Part shown: positions 1 through 9,713 of the stretch, in pieces | Position numbering within the stretch: position 1 is the stretch's first letter | Layout of the letters: the number at the start of each line of letters is the position of its first letter | Assembly (NCBI GenBank): GCA_030762935.1 | Contig: CM060899.1 | Coordinates: 65,956,501-66,020,500 of the forward strand | Length of the DNA stretch: 64,000 nt | Direction of reading: 5' to 3' | From: Hymenopus coronatus | Taxonomy: Eukaryota; Arthropoda; Insecta; Mantodea; Hymenopodidae | Made by a program: the position numbers and the translations under genes | The notes under the pieces: model-generated | What the model saw: the letters and a program-made list of their open reading frames with translations, nothing else | Databases searched by the model: none | Told to the model about the DNA's origin: nothing

Positions 1-622
1 AGATTTTGAGAAAAATCCCCCCCACCCCAAACTACCCTTTACATGGAACTTTTTTTGAAAATTTTGATTTTCTAAAAATTGGGTCTAACGATTTTGATTA
101 AAATACCGTATATTTAAGATATTTACCTGACAAATAAAATGTTTATCTTGAATTTTCTGGGAATAGCCTCTGAAGACTGCTTTATTCTGGATGAATTTTA
201 CGGAATTTTGCATAACTGCTAAACCATAAAAAATGGAGAAAAACATACTACACAAAAATGTAGAGCACATTAAAACACACAATTTATGTCATATATATAT
301 ATATATATATATATTTCGTGAGGTTGATCGTTTTTGTGATATTCCTTGTTTTCGGTTTCAATATACTTTTCTCATACATAAATTTATCAACTCTTGTCTA
401 TATAAACAAAGAAACTTCAGCCACATAGCAACCGGTTTTTGACTATCACTTTAACATATAGTATTTCCTTATTTCACTCCTACTTACAAGGAAGCAAGTA
501 ATAAGACTATTTCTGCTAATTTTTTCTCGATTAGCATGAAGTAAATAGAAGCATAAGCTTTTTATCAATAATTTGTTGCAGAGATGTAGAGAAACTCATG
601 TGAATAGAACACATCAGATTTT
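1..622 (-). repeat. H-repeat copy, cut by window edge
   Basis: The copy starts inside the conserved block GAAAAATCCCCCCCACCCC and runs to the family's TCTGATGTG end (read here as ACACATCAGATTTTT). The palindromic end lies outside the window. A pure AT microsatellite of about 24 bp sits at 291-314, where most other copies have a short ATGTATA stretch. Confidence 0.85.
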
Positions 623-639
623 TAGAATGTATTTTTAAC

Positions 640-845
640 ACAACTTTCTTTGCTTTCTGTTGTATGATCATTAATTTTGTTTCATATGCCGGAACCTATA
701 TGCCAAAAGGAAAAATCTCATCTGCAAGGTCCAGACGATTCCTCAGTCTTCACTGCAGCCTATTCTCCTTTCTGTGGTAAACTTCCTCATTACTCTACCC
801 AAAACCATCACAAATATAATTGGTGAAAGAATGCACCCTTGTTCA
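640..845 (-). pseudogene. Non-LTR reverse transcriptase fragment
   Basis: The reverse strand reads EQGCILSPIIFVMVLGRVMR followed by a frame containing GIVWTLQ and one stop codon. QGCxLSPxxF is a conserved reverse transcriptase motif of non-LTR retrotransposons, and WTLQ resembles the segment just before the catalytic FADD box, which is not preserved. Only about 60 codons are recognisable. It is a dead scrap between two H copies; the LINE clade cannot be assigned from this length. Confidence 0.6.
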
Positions 846-904
846 ATTGTTTCACATAGCAACCAGCTTTTAAACGATTTCACTGTCGTTTAGTATAGTG
901 TACT

Positions 905-1255
905 TCCTTATCGAGCCGAACATTTGAGCCTCTCCCCTTGATGAGTTGTTCTGATTGGGTTGGACTCGACGTGGCAGTGGTCCCGATATCTATGGGTTAT
1001 TGGGTACATCTTGGCTTTTGCCTTGGTGGCCTCCGGTACTAGTCAGGAAAGCTAGCTGACTGTCGACCCGACCAAGGTTATAGGTAGTCTTCCCTACAGG
1101 GTTGACGCCCGTCCCGGCAAGTCCCCATGCCGGGGGGGGGGGCTTGTTAGTCTCAAGGTCTTCCCCTAACGGAAAGAGCCACGGGGTTGTAATGACCCCC
1201 TGTGGATCAAGAATAGAGAGCTTTGGCCCTGGGTAGCCATTTCAGCATAACTGTC
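905..1255. other. GC-rich insert of unknown origin
   Basis: About 350 bp that is clearly GC-richer than everything around it, with an uninterrupted run of G at about 1132-1142. It interrupts an H copy between its ACTTCCTTAT and CCCTTCT blocks. Neither strand gives a long open frame and I recognise no protein motif. It could be the 5' untranslated region of a retrotransposon or a structured RNA-derived repeat; I cannot decide. Confidence 0.45.
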
Positions 1256-1312
1256 CCTTCTGCGTTTAAGGACATAAGTAATAAGATAATATATGCTAAT
1301 TTTTGCCTTAGC

Positions 1313-1690
1313 ATTTGGTGGTGGTAGTAATAGTAGTAGTATTTTTTATTAAGTTTACAATAATACAATATTTGCTTCACACACTGGCATGGGTCGGGTG
1401 ACCGTACATGCTGTCTAAAAATACTTGTGTATAAAATGTTACTTACACATTATATATTTTATATCTCTTAACAACATTGGAAATACACACACACACACAT
1501 ACATATGCTCGCACGCTCCGCAACAGAACCACGGAACAATAAAAGAAAGAACACACTGATATCATACACAAACACACACACACACACACACAACTACACC
1601 ACATATTCACACACATAGATTACTCAAACACCAAAGAAGTCTATACAACATTTACACAAACATTTTTATCTCTTAGTGCACCAACTTCCA
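1313..1690 (-). mobile_element. LINE-B 3' end, 5'-truncated
   Basis: On the reverse strand this segment matches the 3' untranslated region of the LINE at 61740-62785, including AGACAGCATGTACGGTCACC and the terminal TAATAAAA-like block followed by a CTA-rich tail (1313-1345). It holds CA microsatellites at about 1485-1500 and 1567-1592. No coding sequence remains. It sits inside an H copy, giving a relative age: H first, LINE second. Confidence 0.7.
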
Positions 1691-1785
1691 TTAAAGTAAA
1701 CATCAGAATAATCTTTTGTAAGAGTAGTTTGTTTACTGAACAGGTTGAGAAAGTTATGTGAATGGAACATCACACTTTTCTTAGA

Positions 1786-2231
1786 TTTCCTCTGGCGCTA
1801 GGATAAACGTGGTCGCATCTTAAGATGGAAGAAAAAAAAATAATATGGGGAAATGAGAAATATTTGGTATTTCTTGAGCTGCGAAAGGAAGGAAATCGAT
1901 ATGAGTCTTGGAAGTAGGTCACGAAATTCTTACTTCCGTAGTTTGAGAAGTGCATACATTACAAGCCCTTGCGTGCTTCTACACCAGCCCGCTTCTCATT
2001 AGCTTAGGCTGCTTTTGCGCATGCGCTTTGCTAAACCCTAATGTTTACCAGCATACACAGCCAGGCAAAATGAAATCATCTTACATCTTCAATTCCATTA
2101 AGCTTTTACTTTCTCTACTAAACACAGTAAGAAAATGAGAGCTGAGAAATTCAAACCCCTAACAACGAATATCTCGGAAATGGCTGATGACACAGGAAAG
2201 TTCATTTGAAATACAATGGCCATTCATGAAG
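1786..2231. other. Unassigned sequence
   Basis: About 445 bp with no repeat shared with the rest of the window that I can see, no motif and only short chance open frames. It includes a short TTTTACTTTCTCTAC stretch near 2105 that resembles an H terminus, without the adjoining palindrome. Confidence 0.4.
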
Positions 2232-2805
2232 TGACAGAAGATTTGACATAATTCAACAATAACGAAACATATCAACATAAAGCTTATCTACAACGTTTCA
2301 TCACCTTACCATATTTCTCCCGTAATCTCCATTCTGTCAAGACTGTCACGTCGTACCAGTTTTTCAATACCGATTTTATTCTTTTCTACCGCCAAAGAAC
2401 TCATTCGTTTTTTGAATGCACAAAACGTTCGGCCATTCGAACTTTATAGGCAAATATCGTAAGTGTATGGTGATAATGCAATGAACGAGTCTTCAGTGAG
2501 GAAATGATACACAATTCACGAGTAATCAAGGAGGAACCAGTGTGTACGATAAAGACCGGAGTGGAAGAATATCAGTCGGTATGAAAGAGTTGAAAGTAAA
2601 TGTGCATATAAGAATTTAGAAAAAATCGGTATTTCACTTTAGACACCGTACATGACTTTTTGGATGGAAAAGATGAAGACCTCAAAGTGACAGCGACATC
2701 TTGGCTCAGCACTGGAAGAGTAAACCAGCTGGATTGAAACACCGGTACCACGTGACAATAAATACTTGAATTACGTTTAAAAATGGCGTAAGGAACTGTA
2801 ACTTT
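2232..2805. mobile_element. Fold-back DNA transposon relic (family FB-D), copy 1
   Basis: The left arm (2232-2430) matches both arms of the copy at 36975-37642: GACAGAAGATTTGACATAAT, then AACGAAACATATCAACA, then CTCCATTCT and CACGTCGTACC. The inner part contains sequence related to the middle of the other copy (about 2505-2600, AATCAAGGAGGAACCAGTGT). The right arm is present from about 2745 (CCACGTGACAATAAATAC) but is cut at about 2805 by an H insertion. It has no coding potential left. Confidence 0.55.
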
Positions 2806-3690
2806 TTACTTTCTCTATACGTGCTATGTACATAGTGTATAGAGAAGGTATTGCACTCCACCAAAACTTCGATACCGAGATTTTACCGGAAATATATGTT
2901 TTAGAGTCCCCTGTATCCATAAAAGGTATTGTCAGGAAAAGGTCCGTGTATGTGTGTGTGTCCGTGAACACGATAACTCAAAAACGAAAAGTCGATAAAA
3001 TCCAAACTTGGTATTTAAGTTTAGTATCTTCCAGGGATGCGACACAAAGATTTTGAGAAAAATCCCTCACCCCCAACTACCCTTTACATGGAACTTTTTT
3101 CAAAATTTTTGATTTTCTAAAAAGTGGCTCTAACAATTTTGATTAAAATGTCGTATATTAAAGATATTTACATGACAAATAAAATGTATATCTTGAATTT
3201 TCTGGGAATAGCTTCTAGAGACCTGTTTATTCTGGATTAATTTTGCTTAATTTGGCATAACTAGTAAACCGTAAGAGATAGACAAAAACTTACTGTACAA
3301 AAATTATAGGTTTTTTTTTAAATACACAAGTTATGTCATATACATTTTTTTCGTGGAGCTTCGAGGTACTCATTGTTATTAGTTTCAGTTATCAAGTACT
3401 TATACTTTTCTCAGACGGGAGTGTCTGTTTTTTATTTTGTTCTACTCCTGACCAAGAAAAGAAGCGATTTGTAATGACAATCGCGGAACGACAGCTTTTA
3501 AAACATTTGTCTATCGATTTAGCCTAGTGTATTCCCTTATTTTCTTCCTACTTATACGAAACTAAGTAATAAGAACATTGTGCTAATGAGCACCTCGATT
3601 AGCAAGGTGCAGAAAGAAGAATAATCTTATGTGAAGTTTGTAGAACAGCTAGAGAAAGTCATGTGAGTGTAACACCTCAGATTTTTTTTT
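2806..3690 (-). repeat. H-repeat copy, chimeric subfamily
   Basis: Full length, from the palindrome end (CTATACGTGCTATGTACATAG) to ACACCTCAGATTTTTT. The half away from the palindrome belongs to a second subfamily, marked by ACCTGTTTATTCTGGATTAA and GACAATCGCGGAACGACAG. The copy interrupts the right arm of the FB-D relic. Confidence 0.85.
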
Positions 3691-3945
3691 TGGTTTCAGC
3701 CTTGAAAAACATACTTTTGTCATACAGGAAATTGTCAACTCGTGTCCATACAAACAAAGGAACTTCAGTCACGTAACAACCTCTTTTGCTATCACTTTAA
3801 TCTATGGTGCTCTCTTATTTCGCTTCTGCTTATAAGCAAGCAAGTAATAAGACTATTTCTGCTATTTTTTTTCTTGATTAGCATTAATTAAATAGAAGCA
3901 TAATGTTTTAATGATAATTTGCAGCAGAGCTGTAGAGAAAGTAGA
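3691..3945 (-). repeat. H-repeat fragment
   Basis: Contains only the TCTGATGTG-side half, from GGTTTCAGCCTTGAAAAAC through ATTAGCATTAATTAAATAGA to TAGAGAAAGTAG. It abuts the previous copy directly in the same orientation. Confidence 0.75.
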
Positions 3946-4085
3946 AAAGGACACCTTTGTTTAGTGTAACGAGAATGTCAAAGCTGTATCTAAGTTTACC
4001 ATTGTTCGCTAGATGTACTGATTTATTTAAGAATGGAAAAGCAGGTTCTCCTGGCAGGAAAGACAGTTTTGATGGTGTACGTATA

Positions 4086-4356
4086 CAGGGTGTTTCAAAA
4101 ATACGGGGCATAATTTCAGGTATGTATTTCCCACATGAAGACAATCAAAATATTTCATTATAACATGTGTCCGGAAATGCTTCATTTCCGAGTTATGGCC
4201 TTTACAACATTGAAATCCCACCTGTAGACAATCAAAATAGTTCATGTCCGGAAATGCTTCATTTCCGAGTTATGGCCTTCACAACATTGGAATTCACTGG
4301 AACGTTTTTCTTTCCGCAGGTCTTTGCCGTCAAAGGAGACATTAGGAACGCGCTCT
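4086..4356 (+). repeat. Left inverted repeat with internal duplication
   Basis: Pairs with the right inverted repeat. Within it, a segment of about 75 bp ending ...CATTTCCGAGTTATGGCC occurs twice (about 4135-4208 and 4212-4280), each copy preceded by an AGACAATCAAAATA block. The right end has only one copy. Since transposase binds inverted repeats, the extra copy could give an additional binding site; that is inference. Confidence 0.8.
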
Positions 4357-4415
4357 GATAGTTCATTCTGAGGAAGGTTACATTCAGTGTTCTTTAGGCG
4401 TTAAGACTGTGCGAC

Positions 4416-5483
4416 ATGTATTCAAATCAAGAGCTGGCAGAGATACACTTCATGTACGGTAAGGCGGACGGCAATGCTGCGCTGGCTCGTCGTTTGTACC
4501 AGGAGAGGTACCCACAGCGACAATGTCCAGATCGGAAGACATTTTTACGTCTCCATTCCCGTCTGTGCGAGTATGGAACATTCACCTCTCCTGGTTTGGG
4601 ACGGGGACGACCAAGATCTACAACTCCAGAAGTGCAGGAGGAGATTCTGGAGGCTGTGGACAGGACTCCTTCTATCAGCACACGACGGTTAGCGTTGCAA
4701 GTCAATGTTCCTCATACGACTGTCTGGAGACTGTTGAACGAGTATCAATTGTATCCTTATCATTTGCAACGTGTACAGGCCCTGTCACCAGCAGATTACC
4801 CTGCACGAGTTAGGTTCTGTCAGTGGTTCTTGCAGCAGTGTGGTGTAAATCCGAACTTTTCTGCCGTCGTATTATTTACAGATGAAGCACAGTTCACAAG
4901 AGATGGCATAACAAATTTCCACAATCAGCATGTATGGTGGCATGAAAACCCACGTGCAATTGTTGTATCTCATCACCAGGTGCGGTTCTCCCTCAACATG
5001 TGGGCCGGTATCATTGGTGATCGATTAGTTGGACCCCATGTACTTGTAAACAGACTTACGGGGCAGGCGTACACAAACTTCCTGGAAAACACCATACCTG
5101 ACGTTTTCGAAGACACTCCTCTGATCAATCATCAACACATTCACTTCTTGCATGATGGCGCTCCTGCACACTTCAGTCTTACGGCTCGCCGGTACTTGGA
5201 TCGAAGGTTTCCTGATCGATGGATAGGTAGAGGTGGCCCAATTGCTTGGCGTCCACGCTCACCTGAACTGAGCCCTCTTGATTTCTACTTGTGGGGCCAT
5301 TTAAAATCATTGGTTTATTCGTCTCCGGTGCCGGATTTGGAATCCCTTCGGAATCGAATTGTGGCAAGTTGTGAGGACATACGCAATACTCCTGGAGTTT
5401 GGGATCGTGTTCGCAGGTCAATGAGACATCGATGTGAGGTCTGTATTCAAGCAGGAGGTGGACATTTTGAACATCTTCTGTAA
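4416..5483 (+). CDS. Transposase, Tc1/mariner superfamily, D(D)41D
   Basis: A complete 355-residue transposase that should cut and join its own element through the inverted repeats around it. Residues about 1-55 form a first helix-turn-helix region of DUF4817 type (MYSNQELAEIHFMYGK...ALARRLYQERYP). Residues about 62-68 are a GRGRPRS hinge of the GRPR type. Residues about 70-115 form a second helix-turn-helix (STRRLALQVNVPHTTVWRLL). The catalytic triad is visible as D156 in LFTDEAQF, D247 in HFLHDGAPAHF and D289 in ELSPLDFYLWG, with 90 and 41 residues between them, hence D(D)41D. Length is normal for the superfamily (about 340-360). The ATG is the first in frame and lies about 60 bp inside the left inverted repeat's inner edge. 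There is no internal stop or frameshift, unlike every other transposase in the window. Insect rosa-like elements are known D(D)41D relatives; exact family is not decided. Confidence 0.9.
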   Translation: MYSNQELAEIHFMYGKADGNAALARRLYQERYPQRQCPDRKTFLRLHSRLCEYGTFTSPGLGRGRPRSTTPEVQEEILEAVDRTPSISTRRLALQVNVPHTTVWRLLNEYQLYPYHLQRVQALSPADYPARVRFCQWFLQQCGVNPNFSAVVLFTDEAQFTRDGITNFHNQHVWWHENPRAIVVSHHQVRFSLNMWAGIIGDRLVGPHVLVNRLTGQAYTNFLENTIPDVFEDTPLINHQHIHFLHDGAPAHFSLTARRYLDRRFPDRWIGRGGPIAWRPRSPELSPLDFYLWGHLKSLVYSSPVPDLESLRNRIVASCEDIRNTPGVWDRVRRSMRHRCEVCIQAGGGHFEHLL

Positions 5484-5494
5484 TGACAACAACC

Positions 5495-5650
5495 TGCGGA
5501 AAGAAAAACGTTCCAGTGAATTTCAATGTTGTGAAGGCCATAACTCGGAAATGAAGCATTTCCGGACACATGTTATAATGAACTAATTTGATTGTCTACA
5601 TGTGGGAAATACATACCTGAAATTATACCCCGTATTTTTGAAACATCCTG
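5495..5650 (-). repeat. Right inverted repeat of the D(D)41D element
   Basis: Starts just after the transposase stop codon (CTGCGGAAAGAAAAACGTTC) and ends CATCCTG. It is the reverse complement of the left arm without the internal duplication. Confidence 0.85.
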
Positions 5651-5652
5651 TA

Positions 5653-6035
5653 TAGCTGCGAGATATGAAACCTTCTCAGTGGGGTCAAGTACGTGTGTCA
5701 CTAGCCCTCGGCGCAAAATGCTTTTGTTCTATATTCTGTTTACCTTCTTTCCTCATGTTTATTTTCGTATTCCACTCTTCTTTGTTCCTCTTGCCGAGAC
5801 AGGCTTCAACCTTAAGATCCTTGTTTTGAGAAAGGGAAGTGAGGTCACCGGCATAATGTTCAGGTGGGAAAGGAAACAAGAAATATAGCGGTTTTCTGTA
5901 CAACTTAGCTCCAGGAAATAAAAGCCTGCGTATATTTTCAAAATTGCTCAAAAGTTGGTAATAATCTGCTACAGACACATTTTGCTTTATCTACTACATA
6001 CCATGTGGTACAAAAAGAAAAAGAAAAAGAAAAAG
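5653..6035. other. Unassigned sequence with an A-rich simple repeat
   Basis: No recognisable gene or repeat until a GAAAAA-type simple repeat at about 6013-6035. Open frames are under 100 codons with no motif and overlap on opposite strands. Confidence 0.4.
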
Positions 6036-6318
6036 GAGATTAAAATGGAGTGCTATTTATTAACGCTCTTTAACTACTATGGTACTCAGCGTTCCATTCT
6101 AAATTGGGCGTGAAAGACCGCTTAATTTTGCTCAGAGACCTCTCTATCAGGCTTGAGGTTCTTTTGCCGTAAATCTATGACTCGGGACCAACGGCTTTAC
6201 TTCCCTTCCCATGCTAAAGACTTGTACACCCGAAATCCATTTCCTCCGCCGGGTTTGAACCCGTGACCTTGGGTATAGGAAGCTAGCATGGTAACCATTA
6301 CAACACTAAGTACGAAGG
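6036..6318 (-). mobile_element. tRNA-derived SINE, family 2, copy 1
   Basis: The reverse strand starts with a tRNA-like head: a box A-like TGTTGTAATGGTTACC and a box B GGGTTCAAACCC. These are RNA polymerase III internal promoter elements. A body of about 200 bp is shared at high similarity with the copy at 25657-25954 (GGACGCTGAGAACC and GCCTGATAAGAGAGGCCTCT type blocks). I cannot see a target duplication here; the right side abuts a mariner relic. Confidence 0.75.
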
Positions 6319-6548
6319 CGGTTTTTTTTTTTTCAATCTCCGAAAGGCTTTAAATAAAAAACCAGTTCATAGAAAACAATTCTTTTATTGCTTAAACTGT
6401 TGTACACTTAAGGCTAATTTTCAACATAATCGGCAAAAAGTTTGAGACATTTATCGTACCTGTGCTCAAGCTTTGCAATACCCGCTTCAAAAAAATGTTG
6501 CCGCCAATGATTTCAAATAAGCATTGACGTTGCTTTGAAGCAAAGAAG
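6319..6548 (-). pseudogene. Mariner-B 3' end and transposase C-terminus relic
   Basis: Matches the arms of the fold-back structure at 33862-34503: terminal TTCAATCTCCGAAAGGCTTT, then reverse-strand coding for the last part of a mariner transposase, with the KHFxTxED-like segment lost. It is broken off at about 6548 where an H fragment begins. Nothing of the catalytic core remains. Confidence 0.6.
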
Positions 6549-6760
6549 CTATTTGCGTTGACAATCGCATAACGATAGCTTTTAAAACATTTAACTGTCA
6601 CTTTAGCATAGTGCATTCCTTTAGTTACCTCTTACATATAAGGAACTAAGTAATAAGAAAACTCCGCTAATGTTTATCTAGATTAGCATTGTGTGGAATG
6701 CAGAATAATTCTTGTAAGAAGTTTGCAGAGCAGCTAGAGAAAGTTATGCGATTTTTTGCA
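6549..6760 (-). repeat. H-repeat fragment, second subfamily
   Basis: Recognised by GACAATCGCATAACGATAGC, AATAAGAAAACTCCGCTAAT and AGCTAGAGAAAGTTATG. It lacks both ends' diagnostic sequences beyond the last block. Confidence 0.7.
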
Positions 6761-6799
6761 CAAGTATATGACATGTGTTCTCATATGTTCTGATATTCG

Positions 6800-7275
6800 G
6801 CAGAAGTATTTGCATTATGATGTCTTCTATGAAGACATTTTCTTTTGTTAATACGTAGACCAATTTTGACGGTGCTGCCTCACCGATTCCCAACATTCGT
6901 TTCATGTAGCGAGATTCGAGTTCTTCTAAAGTCGTGAGGTTGTTAACTTTTAGTTTATGTGGATGCCATAGTTTGCTTTTAGAGTTATGTCCATTTTAAA
7001 TAGCAGTATTGCAGACTTTATGGGATTTTTTTGAATTGTTGGATGTGTTAAATTACTTTTATTGCTGCTATTTTTCTTTCTTTCACGTGAAAACTGAAGG
7101 ATGTCTTTATTGTTTGAAGAAAAGCCACAAGGTATTTGAATTTTCGTAATAGATCTAATGGTAAGTTTTGAAGGGTCAGTGCGTCATTTGCTTTGAGCTT
7201 ACCTCCTCTTCTGAAAGCTGTTGTTTCAGTTTTACCATGGTTTATTTGCAGGTCATTTTTCAGAGCCCATGAGGT
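6800..7275 (-). pseudogene. Non-LTR reverse transcriptase C-terminal fragment
   Basis: The reverse strand reads SWALKNDLQINHGKTETTAF, then a GGKLKANDALTLQNLPLDLL stretch and KFKYL. This matches the region after the catalytic FADD box of LINE reverse transcriptases, where W...NGLxxNxxKTE and (F)KYLG are conserved. Downstream frames show ESRYMKRMLGIG-like and KLVYVLTKE pieces with stop codons between. It is a degenerate retrotransposon fragment, joined at about 7275 to a mariner relic. Confidence 0.65.
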
Positions 7276-8304
7276 GAGTTTATCACCTCATCAGCTCCTC
7301 TTTTCACTTCTGAACCTAATAACCCGTGCTTTATAGGCAACTTCTCTGACATATTTGTTGTGCACGTAATGACAGGTTTAGGCTTTATGTTCTTGAAGAT
7401 AAAAATATCAAAAAGTTTTTTCTTGATTTCTCCGTTCAACTGGTGCATTAACGACCCATAATACTCTCCATTTATCGTTCTTCTTTTAGGCAAGTAATAA
7501 ATGTAGATGAATCCGCGTGCATCCCGAAAACCGAGGCCATCACGTTGTCTGCACTCTCCACCACCTTTACCTTCTTTGGAGCCGTTTCGCCTTTAAAAAC
7601 CTACCGTTTTCACTGTACTTTTGTCTCTAGAGTGTAGTAATGTATCCATATTTCATCCACGGTTATGTATCGACGCAGAAACTTGTCAGGATTGCGACGG
7701 AAAAGAGACAAACCAGCTTCCGAATCGATCACACGTTTGCAGTTTGCTCCATTGAGAGCAAACGCAGCACCCATTTTGCCGACACCTTTGTTAGACCTAA
7801 TTTTTGGTGCACAATTGAGAACACTGTACCTTGTGATATGCCTGTGGCCTCAACTATTTCGCAAACTTTGATTCGTTGATCACTCAAAACCATATCCTGG
7901 ATTTTGTTAATCATTTCGGAGGAAGTCACTTCATATGGTCGTCCGGAACGATGTTGATCATTTGTGGATGTACGTCCACGTCTAAATTCATTTATGTAAT
8001 TGTAAATTGTGGCAAACGCAGGAGCAGATGTACCATGAACTTCACCCGCTCGGGTTTTATCTCTTTCGGCAACAAGCATTTAAATAGCAGTGTTTATTCA
8101 CCGCACTAAACTCGTTTTTTTCGATGTTTCTGAATAAGCATAATAAATTTTATACAATCGTCTATGGTAAATAAACCACGTGATGGATATAGCAGAAACT
8201 TAAACTGCTATCTAGTAAGACGCGACGGTTAATAAATACAGATTTTTTTTTGATACTACGAGTGTAGTTTCCTGGATTTTCTAAGACCTTATTGAACACC
8301 TATT
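7276..8304 (-). pseudogene. Mariner-A (mos1-like) transposase relic
   Basis: From the right, the terminus at about 8258-8304 reads inward as GGTGTTCAATAAGGTCTTAG. The transposase N-terminus follows (8079 downward): a helix-turn-helix with YNYINEFRRGRTS, a GRPYEVTSSEM hinge and a second helix-turn-helix ending WVLRLLS. Further on comes RRYITVDEIWIHYYT, containing the first catalytic aspartate but with T-to-I change in the usual DETW. A last recognisable piece is INGEYYGSLMHQLNGEIKKK. Stops and frameshifts separate these blocks, and the second and third catalytic residues are missing. It belongs with the relics at 8460-8880 and 32931-33857. Confidence 0.75.
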
Positions 8305-8306
8305 AT

Positions 8307-8450
8307 AATTTGTGTGTTTTGATGAGATTAAATTTTTGTGCAATAATTTATCAGTTATGCAAAGCTCATCCAGTATACAGACACTTCGTAGACTATTCCC
8401 AATAAACTGAAGAAATACACTTTATTTGCCATGTAAATATCTTGTATATG
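8307..8450 (+). repeat. H-repeat internal fragment
   Basis: A short, diverged stretch reading TTGTGTGTTTTGATGAGATT, CAGTTATGCAAAG and TTTATTTGCCATGTAAATATC. It is wedged between two mariner-A relics. Confidence 0.55.
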
Positions 8451-8459
8451 TAGAGTTTA

Positions 8460-8880
8460 TCTGATGATCGTCAAACTTACAAGTTTCTGCGTCGATACAT
8501 AGCTGTGGATGAAACATGGATACACTACAACACTCTAAAGATAAAATTGAGTGAAAACTGTGGGTTTTTAAAGCAGAACCGACGTCAAAGCAGACAAAAG
8601 TTTTGAAATCTTCCTCGGTTTTATTGGGGTGCACGATGATCATCTGCATTGATTATTTGTAGAAAGGAAGAACCTTAAATGGAGACTATAATTATTACAC
8701 CGGTTGAAAGGAGAAATAAAGAAAAAAAAAAAAAACGCCATCATATGAAGCAAACAGAAATATTCTCTTCTATGGAGATGATGCAAGCGTGCACATCTGC
8801 GCAGCTTCGATGGCGATTATTATTTAAGTTCGAATTACTACATAATCCACCGCCTTCATCAGATTTAGCTCCCAGTGATT
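8460..8880 (+). pseudogene. Mariner-A transposase relic, C-terminal half
   Basis: Starts at KFLRRYIAVDETWIHY (first catalytic aspartate present) and continues through frameshifted pieces equivalent to ICIDYL and LNGDYN. It ends in PPSSDLAPSDF, the mariner YSPDLAPSD block with the third catalytic aspartate, tyrosine altered. It is cut exactly there by an H copy and does not resume on the other side. Confidence 0.7.
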
Positions 8881-9713
8881 TTACTTTCTCTACACGTTCT
8901 ATAAACATAGTGTATAGAGAAGGTATTGTAATGCACCCAAAATTCGATACCGAAATTTCACCGGAAATACAAATTTTGGGTCCACCTGAATAAAAAAAAA
9001 TTTTTTTGAAAAATGTTCGTGTGTGTGTGTGCGCGCGCGCTCGCGCGCGAATGTGAACAACATAACTCGAAAACGAAAAGATAATTAAATACCAAACTTG
9101 GTATTAACGTTTGATATCTTCCAAGAATGCGACAAGGAGATTTTCAACATAATCCCCCCACCCCCAACTACGCTTTACATGGAACTTCTTTTTCGAAAAT
9201 GTTGATTTTCTCAAAAGTGGCTCTAACGTTTTTAATTAAAATATCGTATATGGAAGATATTTACCTGATATATAAAATGTATATATTGAATTTTCTGGGA
9301 ATAGCCTCTGAAGACTACTTTATTCTGGATGAATTTTGCATAACTACTAAACCGTAAGAGATGGACAAAAACTTACCACACAAAAATATAGAGCATGTTG
9401 AAACATACAATTTATTTTCGTGGAGTTGATCGTTTTTTAGACATTCCTTGTTATTGGTTTCAGCTTTGAAAAAGTTATACTTTTCTTATACAGGTATTTG
9501 TCAACTTCAGTCAGATAGCAAACATCTATTGATTATCACTTTAACTTATGGTGCTCCTTTATTTCGCTTCTACTTACAAGTGAGCAAGTAATAAGACTAT
9601 TTCTTCTAATTTTTCTCAATTAGCATGAAGTAAATAGAAGCATAAGCTTTATAATATGTTTTGCAGAAATGTAGAGAAAGTTATGCGAATGGAATACATG
9701 AGATTTTTTTTTC
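8881..9713 (-). repeat. H-repeat, full-length copy
   Basis: Runs from the degraded palindrome (CTATAAACATAG) to AATACATGAGATTTTTTTT. The microsatellite has become an alternating TG then CG run at about 9019-9050, the most GC-rich form in the window. It truncates a mariner relic. Confidence 0.85.

Larger units (their letters stand above)
843..1785 (-). repeat. H-repeat copy interrupted by two insertions
   Basis: Three pieces of one diverged copy are visible: 843-904 (CACATAGCAACCAGC block), about 1256-1316 (CATAAGTAATAAGATAAT block) and about 1691-1785 (GAGAAAGTTATGTGAATGGA end). The gaps are filled by a GC-rich segment and by a LINE 3' end. Order and orientation of the pieces match intact copies, so both insertions are younger than this copy. 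Confidence 0.7.
4086..5650 (+). mobile_element. Complete Tc1/mariner-superfamily transposon, D(D)41D type
   Basis: A 1,565-bp element bounded by CAGGGTGTTTCAAAAAT on the left and its inverted counterpart ATTTTTGAAACATCCTG on the right. A TA dinucleotide flanks each side (4084-4085 and 5651-5652), as expected for target duplication in this superfamily. The terminal inverted repeats are about 156 bp, which is long for the superfamily, and differ at few positions. One uninterrupted transposase gene fills the interior. Intact frame, ends and target duplication together suggest a young and possibly autonomous insertion. Activity itself is not shown by sequence. Confidence 0.9.

Noticed and set aside
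2100..2118. Isolated H-repeat terminus
   Set aside because: Only TTTTACTTTCTCTAC is present; the palindrome and following blocks are absent, so it may be chance.
4416..5483. Domesticated host gene derived from a transposase
   Set aside because: It still sits between matching inverted repeats with TA duplication, so it is simply a transposon.
5179..5571. A 130-codon frame on the minus strand
   Set aside because: It is the complement of the D(D)41D transposase and right inverted repeat; a shadow of the real gene.
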